From NCBI GenBank assembly GCA_016802295.1, contig JAESIW010000180.1, positions 2,412,039-2,476,038 on the forward strand: 64,000 nucleotides of DNA, in the 5' to 3' direction. This DNA is from Brachionus rotundiformis. Lineage: Eukaryota; Rotifera; Eurotatoria; Ploima; Brachionidae. This document shows positions 22,156-34,635 of this stretch, piece after piece. Made by a program: the position numbers and the translations under genes. The notes beneath the pieces were generated by a model. The model saw only the letters and a program-made list of their open reading frames with translations. It was not told the origin of the DNA and did not search any database. Position 1 is the stretch's first letter, and each line of letters starts with the position of its first letter.

Positions 22156-25100
22156 ATGAATTTATCAATTTTATCTGCCATTTATTCAAATGATGATGAT
22201 AGACAAATAGTTGCTAATGGAGATAGCAAGTCAACATTTTGTAGACATTCAACCCTCATTGTCCAGTGCCAGGTAAGCAAAGTAGCCAAATGGTTTTTAT
22301 TGTTTATTTATTCACTTAATTTTTTTTTATCAAAAATAAAAATATTTGAATTTATTTTTAAAAAAATGTTTATTTTATCAATTGTTGAAATAGTTTCATT
22401 TATTTGAATTAATTTTCTATTGTCTTGTTAATTAGGGAAAAAATTAAAATAAAATAGATTAAGCTAAGTTTGTTAAAATAATGAATTCAGTTAGCTATTT
22501 AACAAATAATAACGAGCAGCGTGAACATATAGACAATTTAGAAAGACTTTATTAAATTTTAATTATATAGAGGTCTTGATTATTTTGATACATGATAACA
22601 ATCTTTAATAAACCAAGACCATTATATGCGCCTTTAATTAAGACTTGTAATTACTTGCGTAATGACCATTAATTGCTATGTAGAGATTTTTATTTTATTA
22701 TAAACCAAGTTTATGTCACAATTAAAGGGAAATAAACAACACTAATATTCCCAAATTGAGTGACGTAAAAATACGGTTCATTTGGTCTTATGGCAAGGGA
22801 TTTGTGTTTAGAAAAATTTTCACATTCAAACTTTGAATCTTGTTGTTGTGTAAAATCAAATTGGCATTAAATCGTACCATAATCTGTAGAGATATAAATT
22901 TTTTTAAGTCAACGCGCATATAAAACATAATAAAACCCCTGTGGAGTTTTTACTAAAAAGCTTGAGAACTAGGAATTCGCTTGCTTTGGACTCTGTTTAA
23001 CAGATAAATGAGATTAGGCAAAGACTGAGTTGAGTTTGTTGAGTTATAAACATAGAAAAATAAATACATTAAAAAGAATTCTAGTAAAAAAAATAATTCT
23101 ATTGGTATCATTAATTTTATTTTTCTAATTTAATTTAGCGAATAAGAATTGATGAGCTTACGATTGGTTTCTACATTAACCAACCGTCTTAATTATGTTT
23201 AAAATTAATTCATTGACTATTGATTTAGCTATTTTTTCAATTTGTTGTCAAAATTTAACCAGCAATTAGTCCATCTTTGGTACGTGTCTTGGCAACAAAT
23301 TTCAAAATATTTCTTTTTTGTAAGTCTTGTCAACTAAATAGCTCTGTCTTGTTGTGCAATTAACTTTAAGTTTGCTCACCTGACCATGAGTTGATACACA
23401 GAAGCAGGTGATCAATAAATTAGAAATATTTAATAATTTCTTTTTCCATCATTAGTTGTAGAAATTAGTTTTGATCAATGTAGCGTGATAGAACGACTTA
23501 AAGGTGTACATGTCTGAATTAATTGGAAAATCATTAGACTCTGTTGGTTAATATATCACGTGAATGACCTATACTCTTTCTGTATGTACTTTATTTGAAT
23601 AGCTCAACTGAATTTAATTTCATTCAAGAAGCACTTGAAAACAATTAAAAATATTTTCGATAAGTAAGAGGAACTTAATTAATTTTTTTAAGAAGAGGAA
23701 TTTGTTTTCTTTTCTACTTAAGTAAGCAAAATGTGTCGTTCTTGACAACTAGTCTTTTATAAATCAGAATAGGTGTTGATACAGGGGCGAATAGGTGAGC
23801 TAAATCTTTATAAAAACAGCTTGTCAATCAAGATAAAATGTGCCATGAATTTATAGACATAGTTTGAAGCCAACACTCACTGACATTTGCTGTACAAAGA
23901 AATATAACGGATAGTCCGAGAATCAATTTAATTAGAAGCGGTGATTTAACACACACAAAAAAATATTTATTTATCTAAAAATTAGGGAATTTAATTAAGT
24001 ACGGGTTTTATATTTTAAATTCAAATTTTTTATATTCTTTTTCTATTTCGATAATTTCGGGCATATTGCACTACACTACTATCAGGCACCGCTACCAGCT
24101 AATACGTGCTCTTGAGTCCTGTTTCTTATCTTAAACTGATAAAATAGATAAGAATAGACTATAAAAATTTTACATTTCTCATTTTTATATCAAAATCAAA
24201 TCTTATTTTTTATTTATTTATTTATTTTTTAGACAAGATCAAATTCTAATCTCCAATCTACACTGGTCAGCTCGACTGGTAAGTGAGACTTTTTAAACCA
24301 GCAGAAAAAAAAACATTATTTATTAATTTCTATCTATCTAAAATAGCAGGAATTCAAACATTTCGAACTTATCGAAGATTGAATAAACATCACTTTATAT
24401 CAGGTATTTTGAATGTTTATTTTTATTCTAGAAATTCCATGTTCCGGCTGTTCGAATTACCTCGAACATACCAAATCAATTAGCTCGTTCGTCCCAGCGA
24501 GACGTCCTGTCAAGAAGGTATTTGAATAGGAAAAAAAGATATATAAGGCTCAACGTACATTCTAAGATTACGAAACGCTTAATAAACACTTGATAAAAAA
24601 GATTACGGTCTTTTGAAAAAATCTTTATTAATAAACAATAACCACCTTTAAATTAATTACATAATTAAGTCAACAAGTCTTTTTTATTTAGGCAACAAAA
24701 GCGCCATAAAATAATCTATCATGGGCGTAATATTTATTAATCAAACAAAATATAAACAAAAATTTGAAGTATTTTTTCAATTCAAACAAGGAAGTACAGG
24801 TTCGGGCTAGTAGTAGTTATCTATTATTAAAAAAACGTGTCGGCTTCGGATTGTCAAACAGTGTCGCTTTTTGTTTCTACATTACCAAATGTCTTTTTTT
24901 TTTGAATGTGTCTTGAGCAATAACAGATGTTTATTTGAGTATATTAATACATAGCCATGTTAATTTAGTGCCAACAAAACAAAAAAATAAAAAATAAAGA
25001 GAATATGAATTAATTTTATTCAAAAATTAGATATCGGCTTATGCAATTAGTTTGTTTATTGCTTTATCTCATGATACCAGGTCTGGAGTATAAATTTTAT

Positions 25101-27781
25101 GATCGCAATCCGAGCCAGAAAATTAGATTTTAATGAGTTTTGTTTATGGCCTTTGATTTATCTGCACATTGTGAGAAACGATGAGCTCTTTCTGCTCGAT
25201 CGAGTGTTTATTACCTTATTACCTCATGGAATTGCTAATTTCCGAGCATTTCATTTCTCATTAGAGATTTAATGTGTTATTAAGTATAAATTTGACAAGC
25301 TTAATTGGACCAATTTAGATTTATTCATGTTTGTCAAATTAGCCTACTTGGGATTTACGTGTATTTTCACATTTTCTAACTTTATTTTCACATTTTAGAT
25401 TTGAAATCAACAGATCGAACTGAATTGGGACATTCAAATAGACAAGCTCAAGTATGTATAATATTTTTATATATAATAAGGCAAATTCAGTCATGTATAA
25501 TATCTGTGTCTATCTGTGCCGACTGATTGATCGGCCAGGTAAAGTCTTATTAACTAAAAAAGACTAGCAATCACTTATCTGGCCATGAGTGTTGCCGGAT
25601 AGTTCTTGAAGCGTTTCTAATCGAATGTTTATTCGAAATCTTAAGAAAAAAATCCTATGTTTTTTTTTATTTATTTGATTGAATAAAGATTTAATGAAGA
25701 TTTTATCTTACTAAGTGTTAAATCTAAATTAAAAACAAGAAACAAAAGTTTTTCTAGTTGAAATAACAAACTAATTTTTTCCTAATTTTTTAGCATTTTG
25801 AAAAATATTTGAAAAACAACGTATACAATAGTCTAGTCTCATATAAGTAAGTTGCTCTTAAGCACAATAATTTGAATAAAAATTATTTATTCTACTTATT
25901 TTTTTAATGAAAAGAATATCAAATGAAATGAACGCTAAAGCAATTGAACAGACTCCCAAGATGGAAGTTGAGCATCGTCGAGATGCTTTGTTTAAGTTGA
26001 ATACGAGAAATTTGTTCAAATTTTTTAGTAGAGGCAAAAAGAGCGAGCTCGTAGCCGAGTCGTCAGGCGACAATACGGGCTCGAAGAAGTCCGAGAATCT
26101 GAGAATTAAATTCAAACAAATACAATTGACTTTGGAGGTAAATGACAGTGCTAGCTTTGGCTTCACAATACACGGCTACTGTCCGTGTCAAGTGGGCAAA
26201 GTGGAAAAGAGCTCGGTGTCAGAGGTGAGCGGTCTGATGCCTGGCGATTTGATCATTAGAATAAATGGCAAGAATGTGAGCCGTGCCACTTGTGACTCAG
26301 TGGTCCGGTTGATCAAGAACAGTAGTCACGTATTGACGCTTGATCTAATGCGTCCGTGTAAGGTGAACGAGAAAAAAAGAGTACAGAACATGTACGAATC
26401 GATACCGATTTGCCAGCCGATTAGCGCGGTAAACTCGACCGAAAATGAACTATTTGCCGACTACAATCACCTGAATGAAATAGTACGGCCCAAAAAAAGC
26501 AAAAATATTGCCAATAAAAAGTACAAATACTTGAACAAGAACAGATCGATGCACAAAAATGGTAAAAAGAGCCACATAGAGCAGTCGGTTTTGCAATCGA
26601 TGCCCTCTCCTATTCCACACATGTCGCCCGAGAGCAAAAAAACCTCTATAATCACAGACAGCGATTACAAGACACAGTCTTCGGCAGGCACAGACGAGCC
26701 GGCCAATGTTAGCTCAAGTCCATCGTGTCCCACATCCGATGACCATTTGTATTTGTGCGAAAAATTGCTCAATTTAGAAGAAAAGTTTATAGACATTATG
26801 CAAAAAGGCGTTCAACAGTACTCTAGACCGTTGAGACATTGTCTAATGATCGACCAAAGTCAGCATTGTATTATATTTCAAAATATAGAAAAAATCCTAG
26901 CCATTTCCGAGTACCAATTGAACCAATTGATCAGCCAAGACGACTCCATTTTGCTCGATATGTTCAACACAATTGGCAAATTGTACGAGAACAAAATGCG
27001 CATGAGCTGCGAAGCATTCGACATTTATTTGAACGGAATCGAGCAGTCAATAAACCTGCTCAATCAGCTAAGCTTGAACTCAAATCTGAGCCGATTTTTG
27101 ACCGAAGCCAAAGAAGACATTGACATGGACTTGAGGACATTTTTGCTCATACCAATATTTTATGTCAACCAAATTGTCGAGTGCTTGAACAAAATAAAAG
27201 AAAACACTTCGCCTATATCCAGTGATTACCAATTTTTGGTCAATTTGACGCACAGTCTGGATTCCTATTGTCACAAGTCGAGTCTTGTATTGGCCAAATT
27301 TCAGCTAGAAGGACTACAAAATCCGCTCAAAAACATCGAAATAAACCTCGAAGACGAGGACTTCCAGGATTATGAAGTGTGCGAGTCCAAAAACCAGTCC
27401 AAATTGAACCTACTCTACTCAGGCTGTGTTCAGTACAGACAGTCATGTAACAAATGGAAACGGATCAGACTGCTTTTCTTCCAAGACAGACTAGTCTTGC
27501 TGTCATACAATTCAAATGTGGACAAGTTTTTGAGTCTTTTGTCCAAGTCTTGTTCGAATAGTTGGTCAATATTGGACTCTTTAAACGAGTTTACATTCAA
27601 ATCAATTAGTTTTAAAAACGTAATGAGCGTTCATTTTGAGCAAACAAAGTCAGAAATTTCACTCAAGTACTCGAGAATGTCCACAGACTCGACCAAAACA
27701 AACAAGATAAAGCTCAAGTGTTCACGAAGTGATAATCAACAATGGAATCAATTGTTTACAAATTATCTGTGCGAATTTTAG
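22156..27781 (+). CDS. PDZ and RhoGEF (DH-PH) protein, at least six exons
   Basis: Exons seen: 22156-22272 (ATG; acceptor at 22150), 24233-24278, 24432-24517, 25399-25451, 25794-25846 and the large 25915-27781. Each has clean splice sites and an open frame. Only the junction 24517 to 25399 fails: the upstream exon ends in phase 0 while the downstream one needs one carried base, so a small exon is probably missed. The last exon encodes a PDZ domain (FGFTIHGYCPCQVG to VVRLIKNSSHVLTLDL), a polar linker, a Dbl-homology domain starting near LCEKLLNLEEKFIDIMQKG, and a PH-like C-terminus with KWKRIRLLFFQDRLVLLS. Expected role: guanine nucleotide exchange on a Rho-family GTPase, recruited through the PDZ domain. 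The family member is not identifiable here. Coding GC is clearly higher than in neighbouring genes. Confidence 0.8.
22273..24232 (+). other. Long first intron of the PDZ-RhoGEF gene
   Basis: About 2 kb, some 40 times longer than the usual intron in this window. It includes an E-box pair (TCACCTG at 23376 and CAGGTGA at 23405). No other gene is seen. Long first introns often hold enhancers; that is inference. Confidence 0.55.
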
Positions 27782-28125
27782 GGGGTTTTATTTTTAGGAA
27801 TTGATAAGTTTATACAATTTTTTTTATACCATTTTTTTTTTCAAAGCGTATTCTACGATTATTTATAAAACAGTTTTTGATTTAGAAGAAAAAAATGTAA
27901 AAAAATGTTTAAATTATTTACTAATGGGTTATTGGAGTCAAATGAGGATTTTTTTTTACATTTTTTTTTGTATAGTTTTATTTATATACTCAAAATCGTC
28001 TCCTATTTGTTTGTGATTGGTAATAAATGTTAGGTTTATAATTGTTTTATGTTCTCGTTTTTGTTTAAAAGTGATAAAAAAGTCAAAAATTACAAAAAAT
28101 TAAACTTATTTTGAGCTAAACCTTT

Positions 28126-28308
28126 TGGTCAATGCACATACATTTTTGTTTGTTCTGGTTTGGGGTTTGCTTTTATTTAAATTAGTATTTAATTAATAAT
28201 AATTTAATTTTATTTCTATTAACTAATTAAAATATAATATATTTTTTCAAATAAACATTCAAAAATTAAATATTTTTTATTTTGTTTAAATATTCAAGAC
28301 ACATAGCA
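28126..28308 (+). repeat. Diverged direct repeat, copy 1
   Basis: Shares with 28562-28712 the blocks TTTGTTTGTTCTGGTTTGGG, TCAAATAAACATTC and TTTAAATATTCAAG in the same order, with indels between them. The separation of 436 bp suggests an old local duplication inside the probable 3' UTR. Confidence 0.7.
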
Positions 28309-28561
28309 AATTTTCAGAAATTAAAATTATTTTGAACTTAATCTTTAGATCTTTTAGAATTCCTAGAGAACCCTTAATAAGTATCTAAATTGTTTTAATT
28401 GATTGACTTGTCACTAGTTGCAGTTCTCATTTAAATCATTTGGTTTTGTTTGTGGTGATATTTTGTCTTAACAAATATGTATTTACATTACCAGAGCTAT
28501 TAAATCCAAGTATAAGCAGGCTAAAAGAGACCAAAAATATGCGTTGCTCAGCAGCAAATAT

Positions 28562-28712
28562 TGGCCCATCAACACACATACATTTTGTTTGTTCTGGTTT
28601 GGGCTTTGCTGTTATTTAAATAAGTAATAATTTTATTTTATAATTTTTTTTTTCAAATAAACATTCGGAAATTAAAATTTTTTATTTTTTTTAAATATTC
28701 AAGTCACATAAA
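28562..28712 (+). repeat. Diverged direct repeat, copy 2
   Basis: Second, shorter copy of the 28126-28308 unit. It has lost part of the AT-rich middle. Confidence 0.7.
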
Positions 28713-30694
28713 AAAGATTATATTCAAGCAAAAATAATATTTGACAATTTATTTATTTTCAAAGTATGTTCAGGAAATTTAAATTAAAGATTTTATTCTA
28801 TGTGAAATTCTCCCAATTAATTGAGAAATTAATTTATTTACTTTAGGAATTTTATTTTAGATATTACTACTAAATGCTTAGAATCGCTTACGAGTGATTA
28901 TTCTAATTTAATTGTTTTCTAGTTCATAAAATATAAAACAAATCTAATAAGTAAATATTTTCTCAAATGTTTACTTATAGATACGGCTATCAATTTACGA
29001 AAACAATTTAGCAAGTGTACGTGAAATCAATAGTAAATAGTTATAAAATTTGCATAGTCCATGCCCATCAAGAGGGTATGATTACACAAAAATTTAATTT
29101 TTATGATTGAGTATTAAATTTCAAAACAAAAAATGATAAGTTAATTTATGTTTAATTGAGTTTCTCCATATGATGCCCATAAAATTAATGGATGAGAAAT
29201 TATCGGCTGCGTGCTTTTCAAATTACAAAATCTCTTGCTGTACTCAGCACAAAATGTTTAATCAAGCAAGCTCAAAAGTACCTATCAGATCATATGGATC
29301 AGATAAAAACAAGATAGATATTTAACATGCTAAATTCATATGTATCAGATAAGTAGAGAAAACACGTTCTGTACGTGTTGCGGCTCTATTAAAATTAAGG
29401 CATATTTTTTAAATCTAAAGACTTTATCGAGATAATATAGTTAACAGAAATAGATTGTACAAAGATAAGTTTGATCTTTTGCATTCCGGTTCAGTAAGTA
29501 AATTCAAGTGACGGTTTCATTTATTTCTTATGCTTTCAATCAATTTTCCACTTCCTTTATTTTATCACAATCTTTTGATTCAAATGAAAAAAATAGCTAC
29601 CCAAATCTACAAACAAAAAAGTCAAGATTCTCAAACATTCGAGAAAAATAAACTTGGAGCCTTTCTAAGAATTTTTTCCCGAACCCGGAAATTTTTATTA
29701 ACGGTTACCAAATAATTAACCAAGATAATAAACAAAAAAAATCAATCTAAAATAAATTTTATGTTTCCCGCTGTTGGCTCAACTTGACAACGATTAATCC
29801 ATCTGGAGTTTATCTGGACTTAGTTGGATACTTGAGTTTGATCTGTATGAGATGAAACCTCTGTTGGACAATTTCAAGTGATACGTTTTTTCATTAATCA
29901 CTCTCTTGTGGTCAGCGTTTTAGCTGTTAAATGATTTTCTTTTGTTAATGATTCTAAATCGGTGTTTTATACACCATGTGAATTAATTCTATCAAAATCG
30001 GTATATAACAATAAAATTCTTAAGAACCCACTTTACGATTCACTTTATTTTTAAAACATTTTTATGACATATTTAATCTTGGCTAATTATTTTCGAAAAT
30101 AATAAAAAAAAAAGCTTTCAATCAATTAATATTAAGTTTTATTTAAAAAAAATGCTCAATCCCAAAACAAACCAAAGTTTCAAAATATACTAAATATTAA
30201 ATTTTGACTACTAAGAAATTTTAAAAATAATATAAAATCTATTCAATATATTTTAAATAATTTTAAATATGACAAATAAAATTCAAAAAATGCATTTAAT
30301 TATATGCAAAATAAGTAAAAATGCAAGAAATAAATCTCCATTAAACTTGTTTTTATCTTCTTTTGTTAAAATTAAGAAAACTTAACGAAAAAAAAATTAT
30401 TTCCAGCAGTTTTTTTTTAAATTACAATAAATCATGTGAGTAATCAATACAAGACAAAACTTTATTTTATTTAATTTTTTTCCTTTTTTTCCATCCTTAT
30501 GGTGTTTACTTAATAAATAAATAAAATAAAATAATAAAATATAGAGTGATTTTTCTTTCTAAAATTGAAATGTCCAACTATCAATTTAAGTAAATATATG
30601 CTAATCTAAAGATTATTCTTAATTAATTCTACTTTTTTTTGTAAAATTCAATTTTTAACTTATTCTAATTTTGTAAAAATCAAATTTTTACAAA

Positions 30695-30750
30695 CAAGAG
30701 GGTTTAAACGGAGGCTAGCGCCATTCGGACGAACCCTGGGGTCTTCCCCT
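30695..30750. other. G/C-rich island of unknown nature
   Basis: A roughly 55-bp block (GGAGGCTAGCGCCATTCGG and then CCTGGGGTCTTCCCC) in otherwise AT-rich DNA. It shows no tRNA fold and no ORF. It may be the remnant of a repeat element or a structured RNA piece. Confidence 0.35.
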
Positions 30751-31769
30751 CAATTATATATTTAATAAATAAAAAAATAAAGATTATTCTTTATGTTTAA
30801 AAATGATTCTGAGAATGCTGGAGCTTCTCTTATTATAAAAATTTTATAAAAATTTATTTCTATTTTTTGTTTAAAAAAATGTTTATTATATAATTTTTTT
30901 TGATGCTAATAACCATTTAAAAAAATACGAAAATCAGTTATAATACAAAAAAATTTCCACAAAAAACATTAAAAATTAAAACAAAGATGCTATTTCAAAA
31001 CATTTTGAAAAATTATAAAATAATATTGTAAAAATAATCTTCATAAAAATGTGTGTTATGCTAAAGGTGTACCAGAAGACAGGGTCCCATGTTCTATTCT
31101 TTTCGTCTCCTACATAATAACATGCTGAATTTAATTAAACATCTCATTAAGTTTCTTGCCAATGGTAGCAAACTCATCCATCCAACGTTGTATCAACAAT
31201 AATTTTCAACAATAATCCTTCACAATCGCATCCCTGCGAGTTTTTCATCCCGTGGCCTTTTCTACAACTACTTTTACTTAGGATGGTTGATTAAGATTCA
31301 TTGTGTATATCTGAGACTTTTGAATATAGATAATGTGACCTGATCTTCATACACAAGTAAAAATTGTGCATTCTTAAATGTGCTACTAAGCTTAAGTCAA
31401 GAATCATGAATGATATGATCAAAATCGCCAAGGTAAGAATGAGCTTAGGATCTACACAAAATTCCAAAAAATGTTCTTGCAATTTTATCAGGTGAATAAA
31501 TTTTTTAATAAAGATTGTTGAATATTAATATGCTAAAAAATGGTTTTATCTATTAAATTTTTTCATTCTTAACTAAATTTTCGAGAAGAATAAATTTTAA
31601 GAATTTTAACAAGCTGATAATATTTTAAAATTTTTAGTTTGTTTTTTCCTTTATAGTTTAAAACCCAACTAATTTAGTTAATATCCAAATAATTAAACAA
31701 AATAATCTGAAAAAATTATAAAGTTCTTATTAATTTAAATTCTAAAATATATGAAACAAAAAAAATAAT

Positions 31770-32685
31770 TTACACTTGCTCTTTCGGATAAAAAATATTA
31801 TCATATAATAAGTAATTAAAATTATTAGTTTCAAATGATCCTTGACTATCTGATAAATAACAACTTGAAATAATTTTTTTTGAATTTAGTTTTTGAGCAA
31901 TTGAGAATTTTAAGCTTCTAGCTGGCATTGTCCTTTGGAATGTGGTGTTTTTAAAATTTTTATATCTAATTAAAATTATTTGAAGTGTCAATGAGTTTTT
32001 CAAAATTTTTAAAGCTTTGTAAAAATCATCTAAACTTTCAATGAATAGGTTATTTATCGCTATAATTCTGTCTCCTATCTTTAAGGTTGAATTCCAAGCT
32101 AACGAATTGCTTTCAACTCTTAATTATAAAATTTTTAAAAATATTCAAAAATATCTTAAAATAATTAAGATTACCTAATAACAACCAGTTTATTAGTTTT
32201 GTTTTCTTCGATTACAAAATTAAGTTTAAAACCAAAATTAACTTTCCTATGCGGTCTACTAAGATTTATCTGTGCATAATAATCAGGTTTATCTGTTAAA
32301 ATTTTTAATTTTGAATTTGAATATCGTTTGACTTTAATGTTAAATGAGTCTAATGATTTAAAAATTAAAATGGCTTGTTGAACTAAAAATTTTGTCAAAT
32401 CCAGTCCATTAACTGATATAATCAAATCATATGTTTTTAAACCAGCCAAATCTTCAATTATTACTAATTTAATCTCAGATTATAATTATAAATGAATATT
32501 TACCTGCTTGACCATTTTGTTCAATTTCACTGATGTAAATTCCGATCGGTTTAGTTTCACCTCCGTCAATACTAAAGCCGAAAAGCCCATTGTTACGTTT
32601 AACAAAGAATTCTAATACTTTTTCTGTATTTAAAATTAATTACAGAAATTAATAGCTAATAATAACTACCTTTATGATGATTCAT
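31770..32685 (-). CDS. Small protein with two PDZ domains
   Basis: Four exons (32670-32685, 32504-32623, 32175-32451, 31770-32118) join in consistent phases to 253 residues. PDZ 1 runs from about residue 7 with GLFGFSIDGGETKPIGIYIS and continues through DLAGLKTYDLIISVNG. PDZ 2 begins around NFGFKLNFVIEENK and continues with ESNSLAWNSTLKIGDRIIAI. The carboxylate-binding loops are GLFGF and NFGF, close to the GLGF consensus. No other domain follows; the C-terminus is short and polar. PDZ proteins bind C-terminal peptides of membrane or signalling proteins, and a protein of two PDZ domains alone would act as an adaptor. The gene is divergent from CPEB and shares its 558-bp promoter region. I cannot name an orthologue. 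Confidence 0.85.
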
Positions 32686-33243
32686 TTTAGTGATGTAGTT
32701 TCGCAAAAAGCTTAAGAATTTTTTAATTTATTTTAATTTGATATTTATATTTTTTGTCATATATAAATATTTGAAAAAAAATTCAATTCAAAATAAGTGA
32801 TCAATAAGTTTTACAAAATTTATTTTCAATCAAAAATATAACAGACTAAGGCGAAAAATATTTAATAAAGAAGAATTTAAATTTATCAAAAGGGTATTAA
32901 TAAAAAAGTTGTACCAAACCCTATGGTAATTTTGCATGTGAAAGTTAATTACATTTTGATTTAGTGCGATAAAACATTCAATTCAGATAGGTTATTATAC
33001 TCTAATATTTTTAAATGGATTTTCATAGTGATAAGTTAAATTCTATAATTGTCATAGACAAAAATCTATAAATTATAACTGATTGTTAAATGACTGACTA
33101 GAAAGCGCCAAAAAAAAATGATAAATTTTTTTTGGCGCTTTAATTAAATAATTTGGCTCTTAAAAAAGAGAAAAATTTAGAACAAAATTTATCTATATAA
33201 TCTTTACCCTAAACATTTTATTAATTTATTTTAAAAATTAAAA
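32686..33243. other. Shared divergent promoter region of two-PDZ gene and CPEB
   Basis: 558 bp between the two ATGs. Apart from the hairpin at 33102-33141 it is AT-rich with no ORF. Confidence 0.6.
33102..33141. promoter_or_regulatory. Perfect 16-bp-arm hairpin made of two inverted E2F-like sites
   Basis: Left arm 33102-33118 and right arm 33126-33141 are reverse complements around the loop TGATAAA. Each arm contains TTTGGCGC (minus strand 33105-33112, plus strand 33131-33138), which fits the E2F/DP consensus TTTSSCGC. It lies about 100 bp before the CPEB start codon and 420 bp before the PDZ gene start. Regulation of either gene by E2F is an inference. Confidence 0.6.
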
Positions 33244-34537
33244 ATGAATTCAAAGTCCGTGTCATCCATCAACTCTTGGTCTTCCTCATTGTCATCATGG
33301 TCAGAACAGCAGCAAATTATTTCTCCATACAAATTTCAAATATTACAACCAAGTATTCCAGAATATGCACCACTTTACAACGAGCCTCTTCAACAAGAAT
33401 ATCACTCTCAGAGTTATATGGTTCAAATACCTTTAAATTTTAAGCGTCCAATAACGGGAACTCAACAACCCATAAAATTGAAACAAAATAATTCTCTACC
33501 TTTATTTAGTGGAATACAGTACGAACAGAAAAATCCTAATATTAAATATTCTAGAAAGGTATTTATTGGCGGTTTACCTCCTGATATATCTGAAAGTAAG
33601 AAATTTAGAAATTTTAAATATAAAATCTTAAAATTAAAAACAAATTAAGATGATATAGTGATACATTTTCGGCGTTATGGACATTTGATTGTTGACTGGC
33701 CGCACAAATCAGATTCAAAATCTTCTTTTCCTCCTAAAGGATATGCATTTCTTATTTTTGAAAAAGAAAGCAGTGTACAGGAGCTGATTAACTATTGTGT
33801 AGTTGATAAAGAAAAGTATTACATTTTTATTTCTAGTCCAAGTAGCAAAGATAAAGCTGTATGTTTTAATCAAACTAATTTTTTTTTTAAAACTTTTTAT
33901 TACTTTTTTAGGTTCAAATAAGGCCATGGTGTTTGGCAGATGCAGACTTTTTGATGGATAACTCACAGCCAGTAGATCCTAGGAAAACAATATTTGTTGG
34001 AGGCGTACCTCGTCCTCTTAAAGCAAGTAATTTGCAATTATAAAAAAAATCAATTGCTTTAAACAAATATTATTTCAAAGGCGAATTGGCTACTATAATG
34101 AATAGACTTTATGGTGGTGTATGTTACGCAGGTATTGACATAGATCCCGAATTAAAATACCCAAAAGGTGCAGGAAGAGTTTCATTTTCTAATCATAACA
34201 GCTTTGTTTCAGCAATAAGTGCCCGCTTTGTACACCTTCAGCATTCAGAAACAGAAAAAAGGGTAATCTTTGTTATTCAAACAATAAATTTTTAATTTTA
34301 AAAATTAAGGCCGAAGTTAAGCCTTATGTTTTAGATGATCAAATATGTGATTTTTGCCAAGGATCTAAGTGTAATGGTAGAAATGCATCTTTCTTTTGTG
34401 CTAATATTTCATGTCTTCAGTACTTCTGTGAAGCTTGCTGGACTCCTCAACATTTAAAACCTGGAAAAGATTTTCACAAACCTTTAATTAAAGAAGGGGC
34501 AGACAGACCTCGCATAATTCCATATAAGTGGTGTTAA
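33244..34537 (+). CDS. CPEB: CPEB RNA-binding protein, CPEB2-4/Orb2 type, short N-terminus
   Basis: Five exons (33244-33595, 33650-33858, 33912-34026, 34081-34262, 34310-34537) give 361 residues with every phase matching. RRM1 starts with KVFIGGLPPDISE and RRM2 with KTIFVGGVPRPLKASEL. YGGVCYAGIDIDPELKYPKG is nearly invariant in the CPEB2-4 group. The C-terminal ZZ-type zinc finger has CDFCQGSKC, FFCANISCLQYFCEAC and two His residues. The protein ends at a TAA at 34535. Known role: binding U-rich or CPE elements in 3' UTRs to control poly(A) length and translation in germ line and neurons. The region before RRM1 is only about 110 residues, Ser/Gln-rich, much shorter than in vertebrate CPEB2-4. 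A poly(A) hexamer follows at 34636. Confidence 0.95.
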
Positions 34538-34635
34538 TTCTTTGAGTTTTTTATGACTATTTTTAATTTCTACAAATTTTAAATTATAAATTTATTATAT
34601 AGAAAATGTTTTTTTCGAACAAATTTCGATTTTTT

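Larger units (their letters stand above)
27782..31769. other. 4 kb between PDZ-RhoGEF and the two-PDZ gene
   Basis: The first part is probably the 3' UTR of the upstream gene. It holds a diverged direct repeat (28126-28308 and 28562-28712) and a G/C-rich island (30695-30750). The less AT-rich stretch 31060-31480 has only short broken reading frames, and I recognise nothing in it. Confidence 0.45.

Noticed and set aside
24693..24724. Possible extra PDZ-RhoGEF exon after TCTTTTTTATTTAG
   Set aside because: In the required phase it stops after five codons (ATKAP), so it cannot be the missing internal exon; an alternative terminal exon is possible but unsupported.
29530..29715. 61-codon plus-strand frame
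   Set aside because: Lys/Phe-rich chance frame with no motif, splice site or conservation argument.
31291..31482. 63-codon minus-strand frame
   Set aside because: No splice support, no family, and composition not clearly coding.
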